Counted from the stretch's first letter, positions 33,079 to 42,911 are shown. The stretch is DNA of 64,000 nt from UBA6136 sp044237765 (GCA_044237765.1 JBIIEQ010000010.1:1-64000); one strand, 5' to 3'. Numbers and translations: made by a program. Notes: generated by a model from the letters alone, not told the origin.

Positions 33079-34331
33079 GAAGCTTGCGTTCGGGTTTTCC
33101 CGTTCAGATTATCGATACGAATGGCGGCGGGCGGATGGCTGTAATGGAACGCCGCATACAAGGGGTCTGGCGTCAGGGTGCTGGCATTTTCGCGATACAG
33201 TTTTACCAGAGCGCTGATGAGATGTTTTGCCTCGGTATGGCTGGCAGCGAAGTCATCGGCTTCAAACTCGTATCGGCGCTGAAAAAAGGCCATGAGGGGT
33301 TTCAGGAAGACAGTGAATACCGGCGCCACCAGCATGAACAGGAGCAGTGCGGTCGCATTTGAGTGTGAGTGAACTCCCAGTCCCTCGTAAAACCAGTCTT
33401 GCCGGCTGATCCAGCCCAGTAGTGCGAAACCGGCCAGGGTAATGGCGGAGCTGGTGAGGAGCATCTTGACCACATGACGTCGCTTGAAGTGGCCTAGTTC
33501 GTGGGCGAGAACAGCTTCAAGTTCATCATGTTCCAGCGAGTCGACCAGTGTGTCGAAGAAAACGATGCGCTTGCTGTCACCGATGCCGGTGAAATAGGCG
33601 TTGCCGTGGCCGGAGCGCCTTGAGCCATCCATGACGAAGATGCCCTTGCTATGAAAACCGCAGCGTTCCAGCAGTGCCTCAATGCGTTGTTTCAATGTTG
33701 CATCGGGTAGAGGAGTAAATTGGTTGAACAGTGGGGCCACGAAAGTCGGGTAGGCCCAACTCATCAGGATCGAGAAACCGATCACGATACCCCAGGCGAG
33801 CAGCCACCAAAATTGTCCCGTTGAGTCCATCACCCAGAGAATGAGCGCTAATAATGGTGCACCAATGGCAAGGCTCAGCAGCGTTTGTAGTCCAAGGTCC
33901 TTGGCGAATTGCCCGGGAGTGTTTCGGTTAAAACCATAGAGTTCCTCGATGACGAAAGTCTGGTAAAGACTCAGGGGCAGCTCGATGAGTTGAACCAGCA
34001 GGAGCGCGGTCAGAATCAGTCCAATACCTGTCGCCAGCGGGGATAGCCCAAGACCACCCCAACAGGTTTCGATCACATTGATGCCGCCGCCCAGCGTGAA
34101 CAGCAACAGAACAGCGATCCCAATCACTCGGTCGATGTCGCCAAGACGACCTTTGTCGATGGTGTAGTCGGCTGCCTTGCGATGGGCTTCGGGACTCACG
34201 GTGTCGTGGAAAGCCCCGGGTACCTCTTCACGGTGAGATTTCACGTGATCTGACTGGCGTCTGGACAACCAGTATTCGACGCCAAAGGACGCCGCTAGGG
34301 CGAATAGAAACAGTACAGTAAAATCGTTCAT
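33075..34331 (-). CDS. M48-family (Ste24-like) membrane zinc endopeptidase
   Basis: About 418 residues with several membrane helices. The catalytic HELGHFKRRH (HExxH) is in the carboxyl half, with the third ligand Glu in FEADDFAASH. DGSRRSGHGNAYFTGIGDSK and PLFNQFTPLPDATL are typical of CAAX-prenyl-protease (Ste24) type M48A enzymes. It probably degrades or processes membrane proteins. ATG 34331 has GAGG nine bases upstream; two earlier in-frame ATGs exist. It faces orn across a 100-base divergent promoter region and is coupled to rsgA. Confidence 0.92.
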   Translation of the reverse strand: MNDFTVLFLFALAASFGVEYWLSRRQSDHVKSHREEVPGAFHDTVSPEAHRKAADYTIDKGRLGDIDRVIGIAVLLLFTLGGGINVIETCWGGLGLSPLATGIGLILTALLLVQLIELPLSLYQTFVIEELYGFNRNTPGQFAKDLGLQTLLSLAIGAPLLALILWVMDSTGQFWWLLAWGIVIGFSILMSWAYPTFVAPLFNQFTPLPDATLKQRIEALLERCGFHSKGIFVMDGSRRSGHGNAYFTGIGDSKRIVFFDTLVDSLEHDELEAVLAHELGHFKRRHVVKMLLTSSAITLAGFALLGWISRQDWFYEGLGVHSHSNATALLLFMLVAPVFTVFLKPLMAFFQRRYEFEADDFAASHTEAKHLISALVKLYRENASTLTPDPLYAAFHYSHPPAAIRIDNLNGKTRTQAS

Positions 34332-34430
34332 GGTCATTTTCCTCGGCAATCGATGTCTTTTGGGTGAGGCGTTGGAGGTTTGTTGGGAATGGTGGCCGGT
34401 TTTCTCATGACACCCTGATAAAGCTCAAAT

Positions 34431-34976
34431 ATGTCACAGAATCCGCAGAATCTCGTTTGGATCGATCTGGAAATGACCGGTCTTGACCCTAGCAAAGACA
34501 AGATCATCGAGATCGCTACCGTGGTGACTGACAAGGACTTGAATGTCCTCGCCGAAGGCCCCGTGCTGGCAGTTTTCCAGCCCGAGTCCACGCTCATGGC
34601 CATGGATGAATGGAATCAGAAGCATCACGGTGAATCTGGTCTGATAACCCGAGTCAGAGAGAGTTCCCTTAGGGAAGTCGATGCAGAACAGCTTACGCTG
34701 GACTTTCTGACTCAATGGGTGCCTGCGGGCGCGTCACCCATGTGCGGCAACAGCATTTGCCAGGATCGTCGTTTCATTGCTAGTGGCATGCCCAGGCTGG
34801 AAGCGTTCTTTCACTACCGCAATCTTGATGTCTCTACGCTCAAGGAACTGGTTGCGAGGTGGGCGCCCCAATTGGCCGAAGGCGTCAAGAAGGTCAGCAA
34901 GCATCAGGCGCTGGACGACATTCATGAGTCGATTGGCGAACTCAAGTACTACCGGGCAACTGTGCTCAATATTTGA
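34431..34976 (+). CDS. orn: Oligoribonuclease
   Basis: 181 residues. The DEDDh exonuclease motifs are LVWIDLEMTGLDPSKDKIIE (D/E), MCGNSICQDRRFIA (D) and SKHQALDDIHESI (H/D). It degrades 2-5 nt RNAs and linear pGpG in the cytoplasm. Divergent to the rsgA unit, the usual arrangement. Confidence 0.97.
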   Translation: MSQNPQNLVWIDLEMTGLDPSKDKIIEIATVVTDKDLNVLAEGPVLAVFQPESTLMAMDEWNQKHHGESGLITRVRESSLREVDAEQLTLDFLTQWVPAGASPMCGNSICQDRRFIASGMPRLEAFFHYRNLDVSTLKELVARWAPQLAEGVKKVSKHQALDDIHESIGELKYYRATVLNI

Positions 34977-35013
34977 CGGCAGCGCTTATTTTGCCGCAAA
35001 GGTGGTCGCTTTC

Positions 35014-35202
35014 TCAAAGACCGGCGATGATAGCGACCAGCAGCAGAATGAAGAGAATCCCGACAGTGACGGACATCGTGAACCAGCTCCACTTCGGGGT
35101 TGCCACAGAGAGGGTTTCACCGCTTTCATCAACACCGGCACCGCAGTTGCTGCAAACAACGGCTTTGTCCTTCAGTTCGCTTCCACAATGACGGCAAAAC
35201 AT
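35014..35202 (-). CDS. Small zinc-ribbon single-pass membrane protein
   Basis: 62 residues. CRHCGSELKDKAVVCSNCG gives two CxxC knuckles, a zinc-ribbon; the end has one membrane helix (WFTMSVTVGILFILLLVAII). Such short proteins are common and of unknown function. It is convergent with orn, 37 bases from its stop. Confidence 0.75.
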   Translation of the reverse strand: MFCRHCGSELKDKAVVCSNCGAGVDESGETLSVATPKWSWFTMSVTVGILFILLLVAIIAGL

Positions 35203-35547
35203 GGGCGGTCCTCAAGTTCAGTTGATCGGGTTCCAATGGCCGAGAGCATAGCTCAAGCAGCTGGGGGTTTCCATTCGTCGATTGATTGACCGGGTTTCCG
35301 CTGAGTTTGAACGGATGATGGTTTGTGTTGACCCAGCGCAAGCCTTGGCAGCGGCGACTGGATGAAGACTTGCTAAAAGTGGCAAATGTGCAGAACGGAG
35401 ACCGCTGTGTGAGAATATGTGCCGCTATCGCTCCGGTTAACAAGGCGGGATATTTGCGAGGTGCGGCCTACCGAGCCGACCTTATGTATGGCCTTTCATG
35501 GCGCTGATAGCTCTCATCATTCAACAACTATCGAGGTTCACCACTTA
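35203..35547. other. Intergenic region upstream of the HvfA-like gene
   Basis: No gene is seen in 345 bases between the zinc-ribbon gene and the RiPP precursor. The promoter of the three-gene RiPP operon should be here. I found no convincing sigma-70 or sigma-E boxes and no clear palindrome. Confidence 0.3.
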
Positions 35548-35877
35548 ATGAGCAAGAATAAATTCTCCACTTTCCTGGGTGCGGCTGTCGCAAGTTCTTT
35601 GGTGGGAGTCGCTGGAGCGAGCGAGAACCCATTTGCGGCGAAGGACTTGACGTCCGGTTACGTCCAATTGGCTGAAGCGGGCAAGGAAACGAAGGAAATG
35701 GTCTGCGGCGAAGGAAAATGCGGTGGGCAAAAGATGCAGAGCCCCGAAATGAACTGCGGTGCCATGATGGAACAGGCCAAGAAAACGCCGGACCAGGAAA
35801 GCAAGGCAATGGAAGGGAAGTGTGCCGGAATGAATATGGGCCAGCCCGCCAACGCCCCGGCTACCCCGAGCAACTAA
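35548..35877 (+). CDS. HvfA/Buf-type RiPP precursor (metal-binding peptide)
   Basis: 109 residues. A signal peptide (FLGAAVASSLVGVAGA) is followed by a leader-like stretch and a Cys-containing region: MVCGEGKCGG (C53, C58), EMNCGAMM (C70) and MEGKCAGM (C92). The EGKC motif occurs twice, as in HvfA, whose EGKCG cysteines are changed by the DUF692 enzyme to oxazolone-thioamide groups that bind copper. The mature part is rich in Met, Lys and Gly. It is 21 bases before the DUF692 gene. The start at 35548 is set by the signal peptide; GAGG lies about 12 bases before. Confidence 0.85.
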   Translation: MSKNKFSTFLGAAVASSLVGVAGASENPFAAKDLTSGYVQLAEAGKETKEMVCGEGKCGGQKMQSPEMNCGAMMEQAKKTPDQESKAMEGKCAGMNMGQPANAPATPSN

Positions 35878-35898
35878 ATCGGTCTAAACCCAGTTGTC

Positions 35899-36750
35899 AT
35901 GCCGGCATCGAGCCGATTTCCGGTTTATGGCGCTGGCTTAGGCTTGAGGCGGGCCTTGCTGGGCCCGCTCTCCGAGCTGAAACCGGCTCAGGTAGACTTC
36001 TACGAGGTTGCCCCAGAAAATTGGATGCGTGTGGGGGGGCGGTTCGGCAAGCAGTTTCGTGCGCTGACTGAATCCCACCCCTGTTGCTGTCACGGTCTTT
36101 CCCTCTCTCTGGGATCTCCTGCTCCGCTTGACGAGCTGTTTCTCAAGGAACTCAAAACGTTTCTTGATACTCACCACATTAGCAGTTACAGCGAACACCT
36201 AAGTTACTGCTCCGATGAGGGTCATCTTTATGATCTCATGCCGATTCCTTTCACCGAGGAAGCGGTTCATTACATCGCCGAACGTATTCGTCGTACTCAG
36301 ACGATCCTCGATCGTCGCATCGCCCTCGAGAATATTTCCTACTATGCGGCGCCCGGAAAAGCCCTGGATGAATGCGATTTCCTCTTGGCTGTGCTTGATG
36401 AGGCTGACTGCGACCTTTTGCTTGATGTAAACAATGTCTACGTCAACAGTATCAACCACGATTATGACGCTGTGTCCTTCATTGATTCGATGCCGGCGGA
36501 GAAGATTGTAGGTCTTCATGTGGCGGGTCACTATGTCGAGGCCGAAGATTTTTTGATCGACACCCATGGGGCGGCTGTCATCGATCCTGTGTGGCGTTTG
36601 CTGGACCGGGTTTATTCGAATTTCGGTGTGGTTCCAACCCTGCTGGAGCGGGATTTCAATCTGCCTCCACTGCCCGAATTGTTGATAGAGATCGACGAAA
36701 TCAAGCGGCTTCAGCTGGCTCACGCTCCATTGGCGCTCCGCTATGCCTGA
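35899..36750 (+). CDS. DUF692 multinuclear non-haem iron oxidative enzyme (HvfB/BufB-like)
   Basis: 283 residues. It is a TIM-barrel of the MNIO family. Metal-binding clusters are visible: YEVAPENWM, HGLSLSLGSP, SEHLSYC, LENISYYA, LLLDVNNVYVNSINHDYDA and LHVAGHY..DTHG, with His, Glu and Asp ligands for two to three irons. Enzymes of this family modify Cys in small secreted precursors using O2. The gene follows the precursor by 21 bases and overlaps the DUF2063 gene by 8 bases. Confidence 0.93.
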   Translation: MPASSRFPVYGAGLGLRRALLGPLSELKPAQVDFYEVAPENWMRVGGRFGKQFRALTESHPCCCHGLSLSLGSPAPLDELFLKELKTFLDTHHISSYSEHLSYCSDEGHLYDLMPIPFTEEAVHYIAERIRRTQTILDRRIALENISYYAAPGKALDECDFLLAVLDEADCDLLLDVNNVYVNSINHDYDAVSFIDSMPAEKIVGLHVAGHYVEAEDFLIDTHGAAVIDPVWRLLDRVYSNFGVVPTLLERDFNLPPLPELLIEIDEIKRLQLAHAPLALRYA

Positions 36751-37507
36751 GTTTCTGTACGATTTTCAGCGCACCCAGGCCGCCTTTGCTGCCTACATCC
36801 GCGATCCGGAGGGAGTGATCCCGCCGAGCGATGTTTCTTGTCAGCGAATGGCCGCTTACCGTGACCTGTTCTTCAATAACATTGAAAACTTTATTGCGAC
36901 CGCCTTTCCGGTATCGAAGAGTGTGCTGGGTGTAGAAGCCTGGCGATCCTTGATTAGAGATTTCTATCGGGGGCACCACTGCAAAACACCATTGTTCATC
37001 GAAATTGCCGAGGAGTTTCTTGAATATCTATCCAATGAACGGTCAGAGGAGTTAGTCGACCCACCTTTCCTCCTTGAATTGGCACATTACGAATGGGTAG
37101 AACTCGCCCTAGCCGTCTCAGAAGAGGAGCTGCCGGAGGCCGGTAATGCATCCGGTAGGTCGATTCTGGATGACTGCATTTCCCTGTCGCCCGTGGCTTG
37201 GCCGGTAGCGTATCGATTTCCTGTGCATCGCATAGGCCCGAATTTCAAGCCGTCAGCTCCCGATGGAACGCTGACCTTTCTTGTGGTGTACCGGAATCAG
37301 GAAGACCTGGTCCGGTTCATGGAGCTCAATCAGGTTTCATATCGTCTGCTTCAGTCGTTGGATGATTCGCCCGGGCAGACGGTTCGCGAGCATTTGTTGA
37401 TGATTGCTCATGAGCTTCAGCATCCGGAGCCGGATATGGTGCTGGAGTTCGGTGTGGATCTGATCCGTAACCTGCATCTAAAGGGCCTGATCAGGCTTCT
37501 TGGCTGA
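36743..37507 (+). CDS. DUF2063 partner protein (HvfC/BufC-like)
   Basis: 254 residues. The amino half, PEFLYDFQRTQAAFAAYIRD, then CQRMAAYRDLFFNNIENFIA and FPVSKSVLG, is the DUF2063 DNA-binding-like domain that recognises the leader peptide; the carboxyl half (LVVYRNQEDLVRFMELNQV) resembles the second winged-helix part. It delivers the precursor to the DUF692 enzyme. It ends 25 bases before a strong terminator. Confidence 0.92.
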   Translation: MPEFLYDFQRTQAAFAAYIRDPEGVIPPSDVSCQRMAAYRDLFFNNIENFIATAFPVSKSVLGVEAWRSLIRDFYRGHHCKTPLFIEIAEEFLEYLSNERSEELVDPPFLLELAHYEWVELALAVSEEELPEAGNASGRSILDDCISLSPVAWPVAYRFPVHRIGPNFKPSAPDGTLTFLVVYRNQEDLVRFMELNQVSYRLLQSLDDSPGQTVREHLLMIAHELQHPEPDMVLEFGVDLIRNLHLKGLIRLLG

Positions 37508-37532
37508 GAAAAACCAGCTCTTGGTTTTCGCT

Positions 37533-37554
37533 GCCCCGAGATGGGGCTTTTTTT
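37533..37554 (+). terminator. Terminator of the HvfABC-like operon
   Basis: GCCCC, loop GAGAT, GGGGC then seven T: a compact GC-rich stem with a long T tract, 25 bases after the DUF2063 stop. Confidence 0.85.
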
Positions 37555-37670
37555 GTGCCATTAAATGCCCCATTATGGTGCGAATTGTGGGTGGTGTGGT
37601 CTCTGGCTGACCAAGCATCCTCATCCTCATCATCGCAATCTTCTGGCCCCCAAATTGCTTGGTACTTGTT

Positions 37671-38750
37671 ATGAATTACCAAGATCCCGCGTCAATCAAC
37701 CCCAGAATACTCGACCACCTCACCGATGCGGTCCTGTTGTTCGACCAGGGCTGTCGACTGGTCTACATCAATCTTGCCGGGGAGATGCTGTTTGCCGTCA
37801 GTGCGCGGCAGGCCATGGGCGCAAGGGCCAAAGACCTGTTTGGCCCCAGCGATCACACCATGGAGTCGGATTTCAAGCGAGCCTTGACGAAAGGCGAATC
37901 GCTGACCAAGCGCAACCTTGCTTTGGGTACGCCAGCGCACCCCATCACGGTCAATCTGACCATCGTGCCGATTCAGGAAAAGGATACGGACAGAGCCGAA
38001 GCCGTACTGGTGCAGATAGAGCAGGTAGATCGGCACCTCCGTATTTCCATGGAAGAGCAGATTCTGGCGCAGCAAAACGCCGCACGCATGCTGCTGCGCG
38101 GGCTGGCACATGAAATCAAGAATCCCCTGGGCGGCATTCGGGGGTCAGCGCAACTCCTTCAGCGCGAACTGGCCAGCGAGGAGTTTCGGGAATACACGCA
38201 GATCATCATGGACGAGTCGGACCGCCTGCAGTCATTGGTCGATCGCATGCTGGGACCGAACAAGCCTCTTTTGTTGGAGCCCATCAACATTCACAAGGTG
38301 CTGGAGCGGGTGCGGCAACTGGTTCAGGTGGAGGCTCCGGCGGGGGTCTCCATAGAGCGCGATTACGATCCCAGTATTCCTCTGGTGAACGGAGACGGCG
38401 ATTTGTTGATTCAGGCAATCCTAAATATTGTCAGGAACGCCGCTCAGGCGGTGGGGGTTCGGGGTCGGATTCTGATTCGTACTCGTATTCATCGGCAGGT
38501 CACCATCGGCAACAAACGAAACCGTCTGGTCGTGAAGATCGATGTGGAAGATGACGGGCCAGGCATTCCCGATGCGCTCATGGGGCAGATTTTTTATCCA
38601 ATGGTCACCGGGCGGGCCGAGGGAACGGGCTTGGGTCTTTCGATTGCCCAATCACTGATCAATCAGCATGGTGGATTGATCGAATGCAATAGTGAGCCGG
38701 GTCACACGGTTTTTTCTATCTTTTTGCCTCTGGAGATGGGTCATGACTAA
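37671..38750 (+). CDS. ntrB: Nitrogen regulation sensor kinase NtrB
   Basis: 359 residues. A PAS domain (about 10-120) precedes the phosphorylated His in GLAHEIKNPLGGIRGSAQLL (H147) and the ATPase motifs NIVRNAAQAV, DDGPGIPDAL and GTGLGLSIAQSL. There is no membrane helix, so it is a cytoplasmic NtrB that phosphorylates NtrC under nitrogen shortage. ATG 37671 is preferred over an in-frame TTG at 37659. glnA, often upstream, is not here. The gene overlaps ntrC by 8 bases. Confidence 0.93.
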   Translation: MNYQDPASINPRILDHLTDAVLLFDQGCRLVYINLAGEMLFAVSARQAMGARAKDLFGPSDHTMESDFKRALTKGESLTKRNLALGTPAHPITVNLTIVPIQEKDTDRAEAVLVQIEQVDRHLRISMEEQILAQQNAARMLLRGLAHEIKNPLGGIRGSAQLLQRELASEEFREYTQIIMDESDRLQSLVDRMLGPNKPLLLEPINIHKVLERVRQLVQVEAPAGVSIERDYDPSIPLVNGDGDLLIQAILNIVRNAAQAVGVRGRILIRTRIHRQVTIGNKRNRLVVKIDVEDDGPGIPDALMGQIFYPMVTGRAEGTGLGLSIAQSLINQHGGLIECNSEPGHTVFSIFLPLEMGHD

Positions 38751-40158
38751 AGCTGATCAGGTGTGGATCGTCGATGATGACCGATCGATCCGCTGGGTGC
38801 TTGAAAAGGCTTTGCAAAAAGCGGGCATCGAGACCCGGAGCTTTTCCAGCGCGGACGGGTTGTTGGAAAGTCTGGGTCAGGCGCTGCCCGAGGCCATCAT
38901 TACCGACATCCGAATGCCCGGCATGGATGGTTTGGCGTTGCTGAAACGGCTGCAAGAGCGTTATCCCGATCTGCCGGTCATCATCATGACTGCTCATTCC
39001 GATCTGGAGAGCGCAGTTTCCGCCTTTCATGGGGGTGCATTCGAGTATCTGCCCAAACCCTTCGATGTCGACGAGGCGGTGGATCGGGTTCAGCGCGCCT
39101 GTGCCCAAGCCCGAAATCTCCGGCTGGATCGGGAGCCCAGCCCCATGCCGGAGGCAACGCCGGAGATCATCGGGGCCGCACCAACCATGCAGGAGGTCTT
39201 CAGGGCTATCGCACGGCTGGCGCGGTCACATATCACCGTGTTGATCAACGGCGAGTCAGGGACCGGCAAAGAACTCGTGGCCAAGGCCTTACACCGCCAT
39301 AGCCCCCGCGCCGCTCAACCCTTCATTGCGCTGAATATGGCAGCGATACCGCGAGATCTTCTAGAGTCAGAATTATTCGGTCATGAGCGCGGGGCGTTTA
39401 CTGGGGCGCAGGCCAGAAGGGCCGGCCGTTTTGAGCAGGCCGATGGGGGAACGCTGTTTCTCGATGAAATTGGGGATATGCCTGCCGAGCTGCAGACCCG
39501 GTTGCTGCGGGTTCTGGCCGATGGTGAGTTCTTTCCTGTGGGGGCTCACGCACCCGTCCGAGTAGATGTCCGCATTATTGCCGCGACTCATCAGAATCTG
39601 GATTCATTGGTTGCCGAGGGCCGTTTTCGAGAAGATCTTTTCCATCGTCTGAATGTCATCCGGATTCACTTGCCCCCATTACGCGAACGCCGACAGGACA
39701 TTCCTTTGCTGCTGCGGCATTTTCTCAAGGAGGCCAGCAAGGAAATCAAGGCCGAAACGAAACTCCTGCGTCCGGATGTGGAGGCTTACCTGTGTGGCCT
39801 GGATTGGCCCGGTAATGTACGTCAACTGGAAAATACCTGCCGCTGGATCACGGTGATGGCGGCTGGCAAGGATGTTCATCTCGATGACCTGCCGCCCGAG
39901 CTGTTACAGCCACCGAGAGAATCCGTTTACGCGCAGGTAGGTGAGGGCTGGCAGGAGGCTCTGCGCAATTGGGTGGATGAGGAGCTCAAGCGTGGTCACG
40001 TCAATATTGCCAAGGAGGCCATTGAATCAGCCGAAGGCATCTTGATCACGACGGCGTTGGGTGCAACCCGGGGGCGGCGGCAGGAAGCAGCCAAGCTTTT
40101 GGGGTATGGTCGAAATACATTGACTCGAAAGATTGCCGAGCTCCATCTGGATGTTTGA
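38743..40158 (+). CDS. ntrC: Nitrogen regulation sigma-54 activator NtrC
   Basis: 471 residues. Receiver domain with VWIVDDDRSIRW and the phosphorylated Asp in AIITDIRMPG (D55). AAA+ domain: Walker A GESGTGKELVAKA, the GAFTGA loop for sigma-54 contact, Walker B GTLFLDEIGDMP. The C-terminal Fis-type HTH is EAAKLLGYGRNTLTRKI. Starts inside ntrB at ATG 38743 with GGAG upstream. Activates nitrogen assimilation promoters. Confidence 0.96.
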   Translation: MTKADQVWIVDDDRSIRWVLEKALQKAGIETRSFSSADGLLESLGQALPEAIITDIRMPGMDGLALLKRLQERYPDLPVIIMTAHSDLESAVSAFHGGAFEYLPKPFDVDEAVDRVQRACAQARNLRLDREPSPMPEATPEIIGAAPTMQEVFRAIARLARSHITVLINGESGTGKELVAKALHRHSPRAAQPFIALNMAAIPRDLLESELFGHERGAFTGAQARRAGRFEQADGGTLFLDEIGDMPAELQTRLLRVLADGEFFPVGAHAPVRVDVRIIAATHQNLDSLVAEGRFREDLFHRLNVIRIHLPPLRERRQDIPLLLRHFLKEASKEIKAETKLLRPDVEAYLCGLDWPGNVRQLENTCRWITVMAAGKDVHLDDLPPELLQPPRESVYAQVGEGWQEALRNWVDEELKRGHVNIAKEAIESAEGILITTALGATRGRRQEAAKLLGYGRNTLTRKIAELHLDV

Positions 40159-40357
40159 GTGCGTTCAGTGAATGGGCCGATTCCTGTTTGTGGCTCAATC
40201 ATTGCCGTCATGAGTGAGATAATCAGGGTGAAATTACTACTGGCGGGATTGCCTTTGGATTCGATTCAATGACGTTCCTCGCTGGTTTGCTCTCCCCCAA
40301 CCCCTTGTCTAGCGGTTTCTGGCCGAAAGATCCAGTTGCCTAAAACGGAAGATACGC

Positions 40358-42841
40358 ATGCCTCACCGTAAGCTAACCAAAAGCCATCCCACTGCTCACC
40401 TGACGGATACCTCTCCGCTGGGTATGAAGCCAAAGGAGCTGGCCAGGGATATTGCCCAGCACTTCAATTACACGCTAGGTCGCGGCAAGTCCTGTAAATC
40501 CGCTCACTACACCTACACCTCTCTGGCGCTTGCTGTGCGCGACCGATTGATGGAGCGCTGGAAGAATACGCAGCAGGCTTATGGTGAGGGCAACTGCCGC
40601 CGAGCTTACTATCTGTCGCTGGAGTTCCTGATGGGGCGGGCGCTCAGCAATGCCATGCTCAACCTTGGTATCACCCATGCCACGGAAAAGGCGCTGCACA
40701 CGCTGGGACTTGATCTGGAGGAGCTGGCCGATATCGAGGTGGATGCGGGTTTGGGCAATGGCGGGTTGGGGCGATTGGCGGCATGTTTTGTGGATAGCTG
40801 TGCGACCTTGCAACTGCCGGTAACAGGTTACGGCATCCGCTATGAGTACGGGATGTTTCGCCAGTTGATTGATCATGGCTATCAGCTTGAAGAGCCCGAT
40901 CACTGGCTACGAAATGGACATGTCTGGGAACTTGAGCGGCCGGAGTTAACCACCCGCATCTGTTTTGGTGGAAACACGAAGGCGATGGCAGACGGTCGCA
41001 TGGAGTGGATCAATACACAGGACGTACTGGCGGTGCCCTTTGATGTCCCGATTCCCGGTTTTCAGAATGGGACAGTCAATACTTTGAGGCTGTGGAAAGC
41101 GGCCGCAACCGATGAGTTTAGCCTTAGCGAGTTCAACGCCGGCGATTACACAGAGGCCGTGCGCTCCAAGAACATGGCGGAAAACATCACCATGGTGTTG
41201 TATCCCAATGACGCCAGCGAAAATGGCAAGGAACTGCGTCTACGACAGCAATACTTCCTGGCGTCGGCCAGCCTGCAGGACATTATTCGGGACTGGGTTC
41301 AGAAGCACGGCGAAAATTTCAGCCCGTTCGCAAAGAAAAATGTATTTCAGCTCAATGATACCCATCCGACCATCGCCGTCGCCGAGTTGATGCGTTTGCT
41401 GGTTGACGAGCATGGCGTGGCCTGGGACAAGGCCTGGCAGATTACCCGCCAGACCATGGCCTACACCAACCACACCCTGCTTCCTGAGGCTTTGGAGAAA
41501 TGGCCTGTGCGGCTATTCCGCCAGTTGCTGCCTCGTTTGCTGGAAATCATTTTCGAGATAAATGCAGGTTTTCTTAAGGAGGTAAACGAGCGATGGCCCG
41601 GCGACAATGAGCGTTTGGCGCGAATGTCCCTGATCGAGGAGGGGTGGGAGCAACAGGTTCGGATGGCCTATTTGGCGATTGTCGGCAGCTTTTCCGTGAA
41701 CGGAGTGGCCCAGCTTCATTCCGATCTCCTCGTGCAGGGCATGTTCAGTGATTTTCACGAGCTATGGCCTGAAAAATTCAACAACAAGACCAATGGTATT
41801 ACCCCGCGGCGCTGGCTTGCGGGGTGCAATCCGGACTTGGCGGCGTTGATCACCAAGACCATTGGCGATGAGTGGACCCACGATCTGTCCAGACTGGCTG
41901 AATTGGCCCCGTATGCCGACGATCCCGCCTTCCGCAAGCGTTGGCGATCCATCAAACGTGCCAACAAGGAACGTCTGGCGACTTACGCCTTCAATGAGCT
42001 GGGCCTGACGTTGGATCCAGACGCGTTGTTTGATGTTCAGGTCAAGCGCATTCATGAGTACAAGCGTCAATTGCTCAATGCCCTTCATGTCATTCATCTT
42101 TACGATCGGATTCGGCGGGGGGATTTGAAGGAATGGACGCCACGGGTAGTGATTTTTGGAGGCAAGGCCGCGCCGGGCTACCAGATGGCCAAGCGCATCA
42201 TCAAACTGATCAATGCCATCGCCTATGTCGTCAATACCGATCCTTCGGTGGGCAACAAGCTCAAGGTCGTATTTCTGCCCAACTATCGGGTTACGGCGAT
42301 GGAAACCATCTGCCCCGGTACCGATCTCTCGGAGCAAATTTCAACGGCAGGCAAGGAAGCTTCTGGAACCGGGAACATGAAGTTCATGCTGAATGGCGCG
42401 CTAACCATCGGTACGCTGGATGGTGCGAACATCGAAATCCGCGAGGAAGTAGGCGCGAAGAATTTCTTCCTGTTCGGCTTGACCGCTGAAGAGGTTGAGC
42501 AGGCTCGTCCCCACTACAATCCCCAGGCGATCATTGAGGATGATGAGGATTTGAGTCGGGTCATGGCGTTGTTGGAGTCAGGCCACTTCAATGCAGGCGA
42601 GCCCGGAATCTTTGATCCGATCATCGATTCCATCAGGGGATCGTGGGATCCGTGGATGACGGCCGCCGATTTTGCCGGCTACATGGAGGCCCAACAGAGC
42701 GCGGCGACGGCTTATCGAGATGAAGAAAGCTGGACCCGAATGAGTATCCTCAACACGGCTGCTGCGGGTAAGTTTTCGTCAGACCGGACTATCGCCGAGT
42801 ATAATCGCGACATCTGGAAGCTGAAGCCAGTGTCAGTCTAG
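40358..42841 (+). CDS. glgP: Glycogen/starch phosphorylase
   Basis: 827 residues, full length. The GT35 landmarks include ADIEVDAGLGNGGLGRLAAC, FDVQVKRIHEYKRQLLN and EASGTGNMKFMLNGALTIGT, with the PLP lysine in GNMKF. It releases glucose-1-phosphate from alpha-1,4-glucan. It stands alone, about 200 bases after ntrC; other glycogen genes are outside the window. A hairpin at 42881-42911 follows. Confidence 0.96.
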   Translation: MPHRKLTKSHPTAHLTDTSPLGMKPKELARDIAQHFNYTLGRGKSCKSAHYTYTSLALAVRDRLMERWKNTQQAYGEGNCRRAYYLSLEFLMGRALSNAMLNLGITHATEKALHTLGLDLEELADIEVDAGLGNGGLGRLAACFVDSCATLQLPVTGYGIRYEYGMFRQLIDHGYQLEEPDHWLRNGHVWELERPELTTRICFGGNTKAMADGRMEWINTQDVLAVPFDVPIPGFQNGTVNTLRLWKAAATDEFSLSEFNAGDYTEAVRSKNMAENITMVLYPNDASENGKELRLRQQYFLASASLQDIIRDWVQKHGENFSPFAKKNVFQLNDTHPTIAVAELMRLLVDEHGVAWDKAWQITRQTMAYTNHTLLPEALEKWPVRLFRQLLPRLLEIIFEINAGFLKEVNERWPGDNERLARMSLIEEGWEQQVRMAYLAIVGSFSVNGVAQLHSDLLVQGMFSDFHELWPEKFNNKTNGITPRRWLAGCNPDLAALITKTIGDEWTHDLSRLAELAPYADDPAFRKRWRSIKRANKERLATYAFNELGLTLDPDALFDVQVKRIHEYKRQLLNALHVIHLYDRIRRGDLKEWTPRVVIFGGKAAPGYQMAKRIIKLINAIAYVVNTDPSVGNKLKVVFLPNYRVTAMETICPGTDLSEQISTAGKEASGTGNMKFMLNGALTIGTLDGANIEIREEVGAKNFFLFGLTAEEVEQARPHYNPQAIIEDDEDLSRVMALLESGHFNAGEPGIFDPIIDSIRGSWDPWMTAADFAGYMEAQQSAATAYRDEESWTRMSILNTAAAGKFSSDRTIAEYNRDIWKLKPVSV

Positions 42842-42880
42842 CCGCCCCTGTCCGAATGATGCCGTTCTGCATGAATCACC

Positions 42881-42911
42881 CCCGGCTTGAGATCGGGCGA
42901 CCTCAAGCGGG
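42881..42911 (+). terminator. Hairpin after glgP
   Basis: CCCGGCTTGAG (42881-42891), a 10-base loop, CTCAAGCGGG (42902-42911) makes a 10-bp stem with one bulged G, followed by TCTTGCCTT. It is a plausible terminator 40 bases after glgP. Confidence 0.5.
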
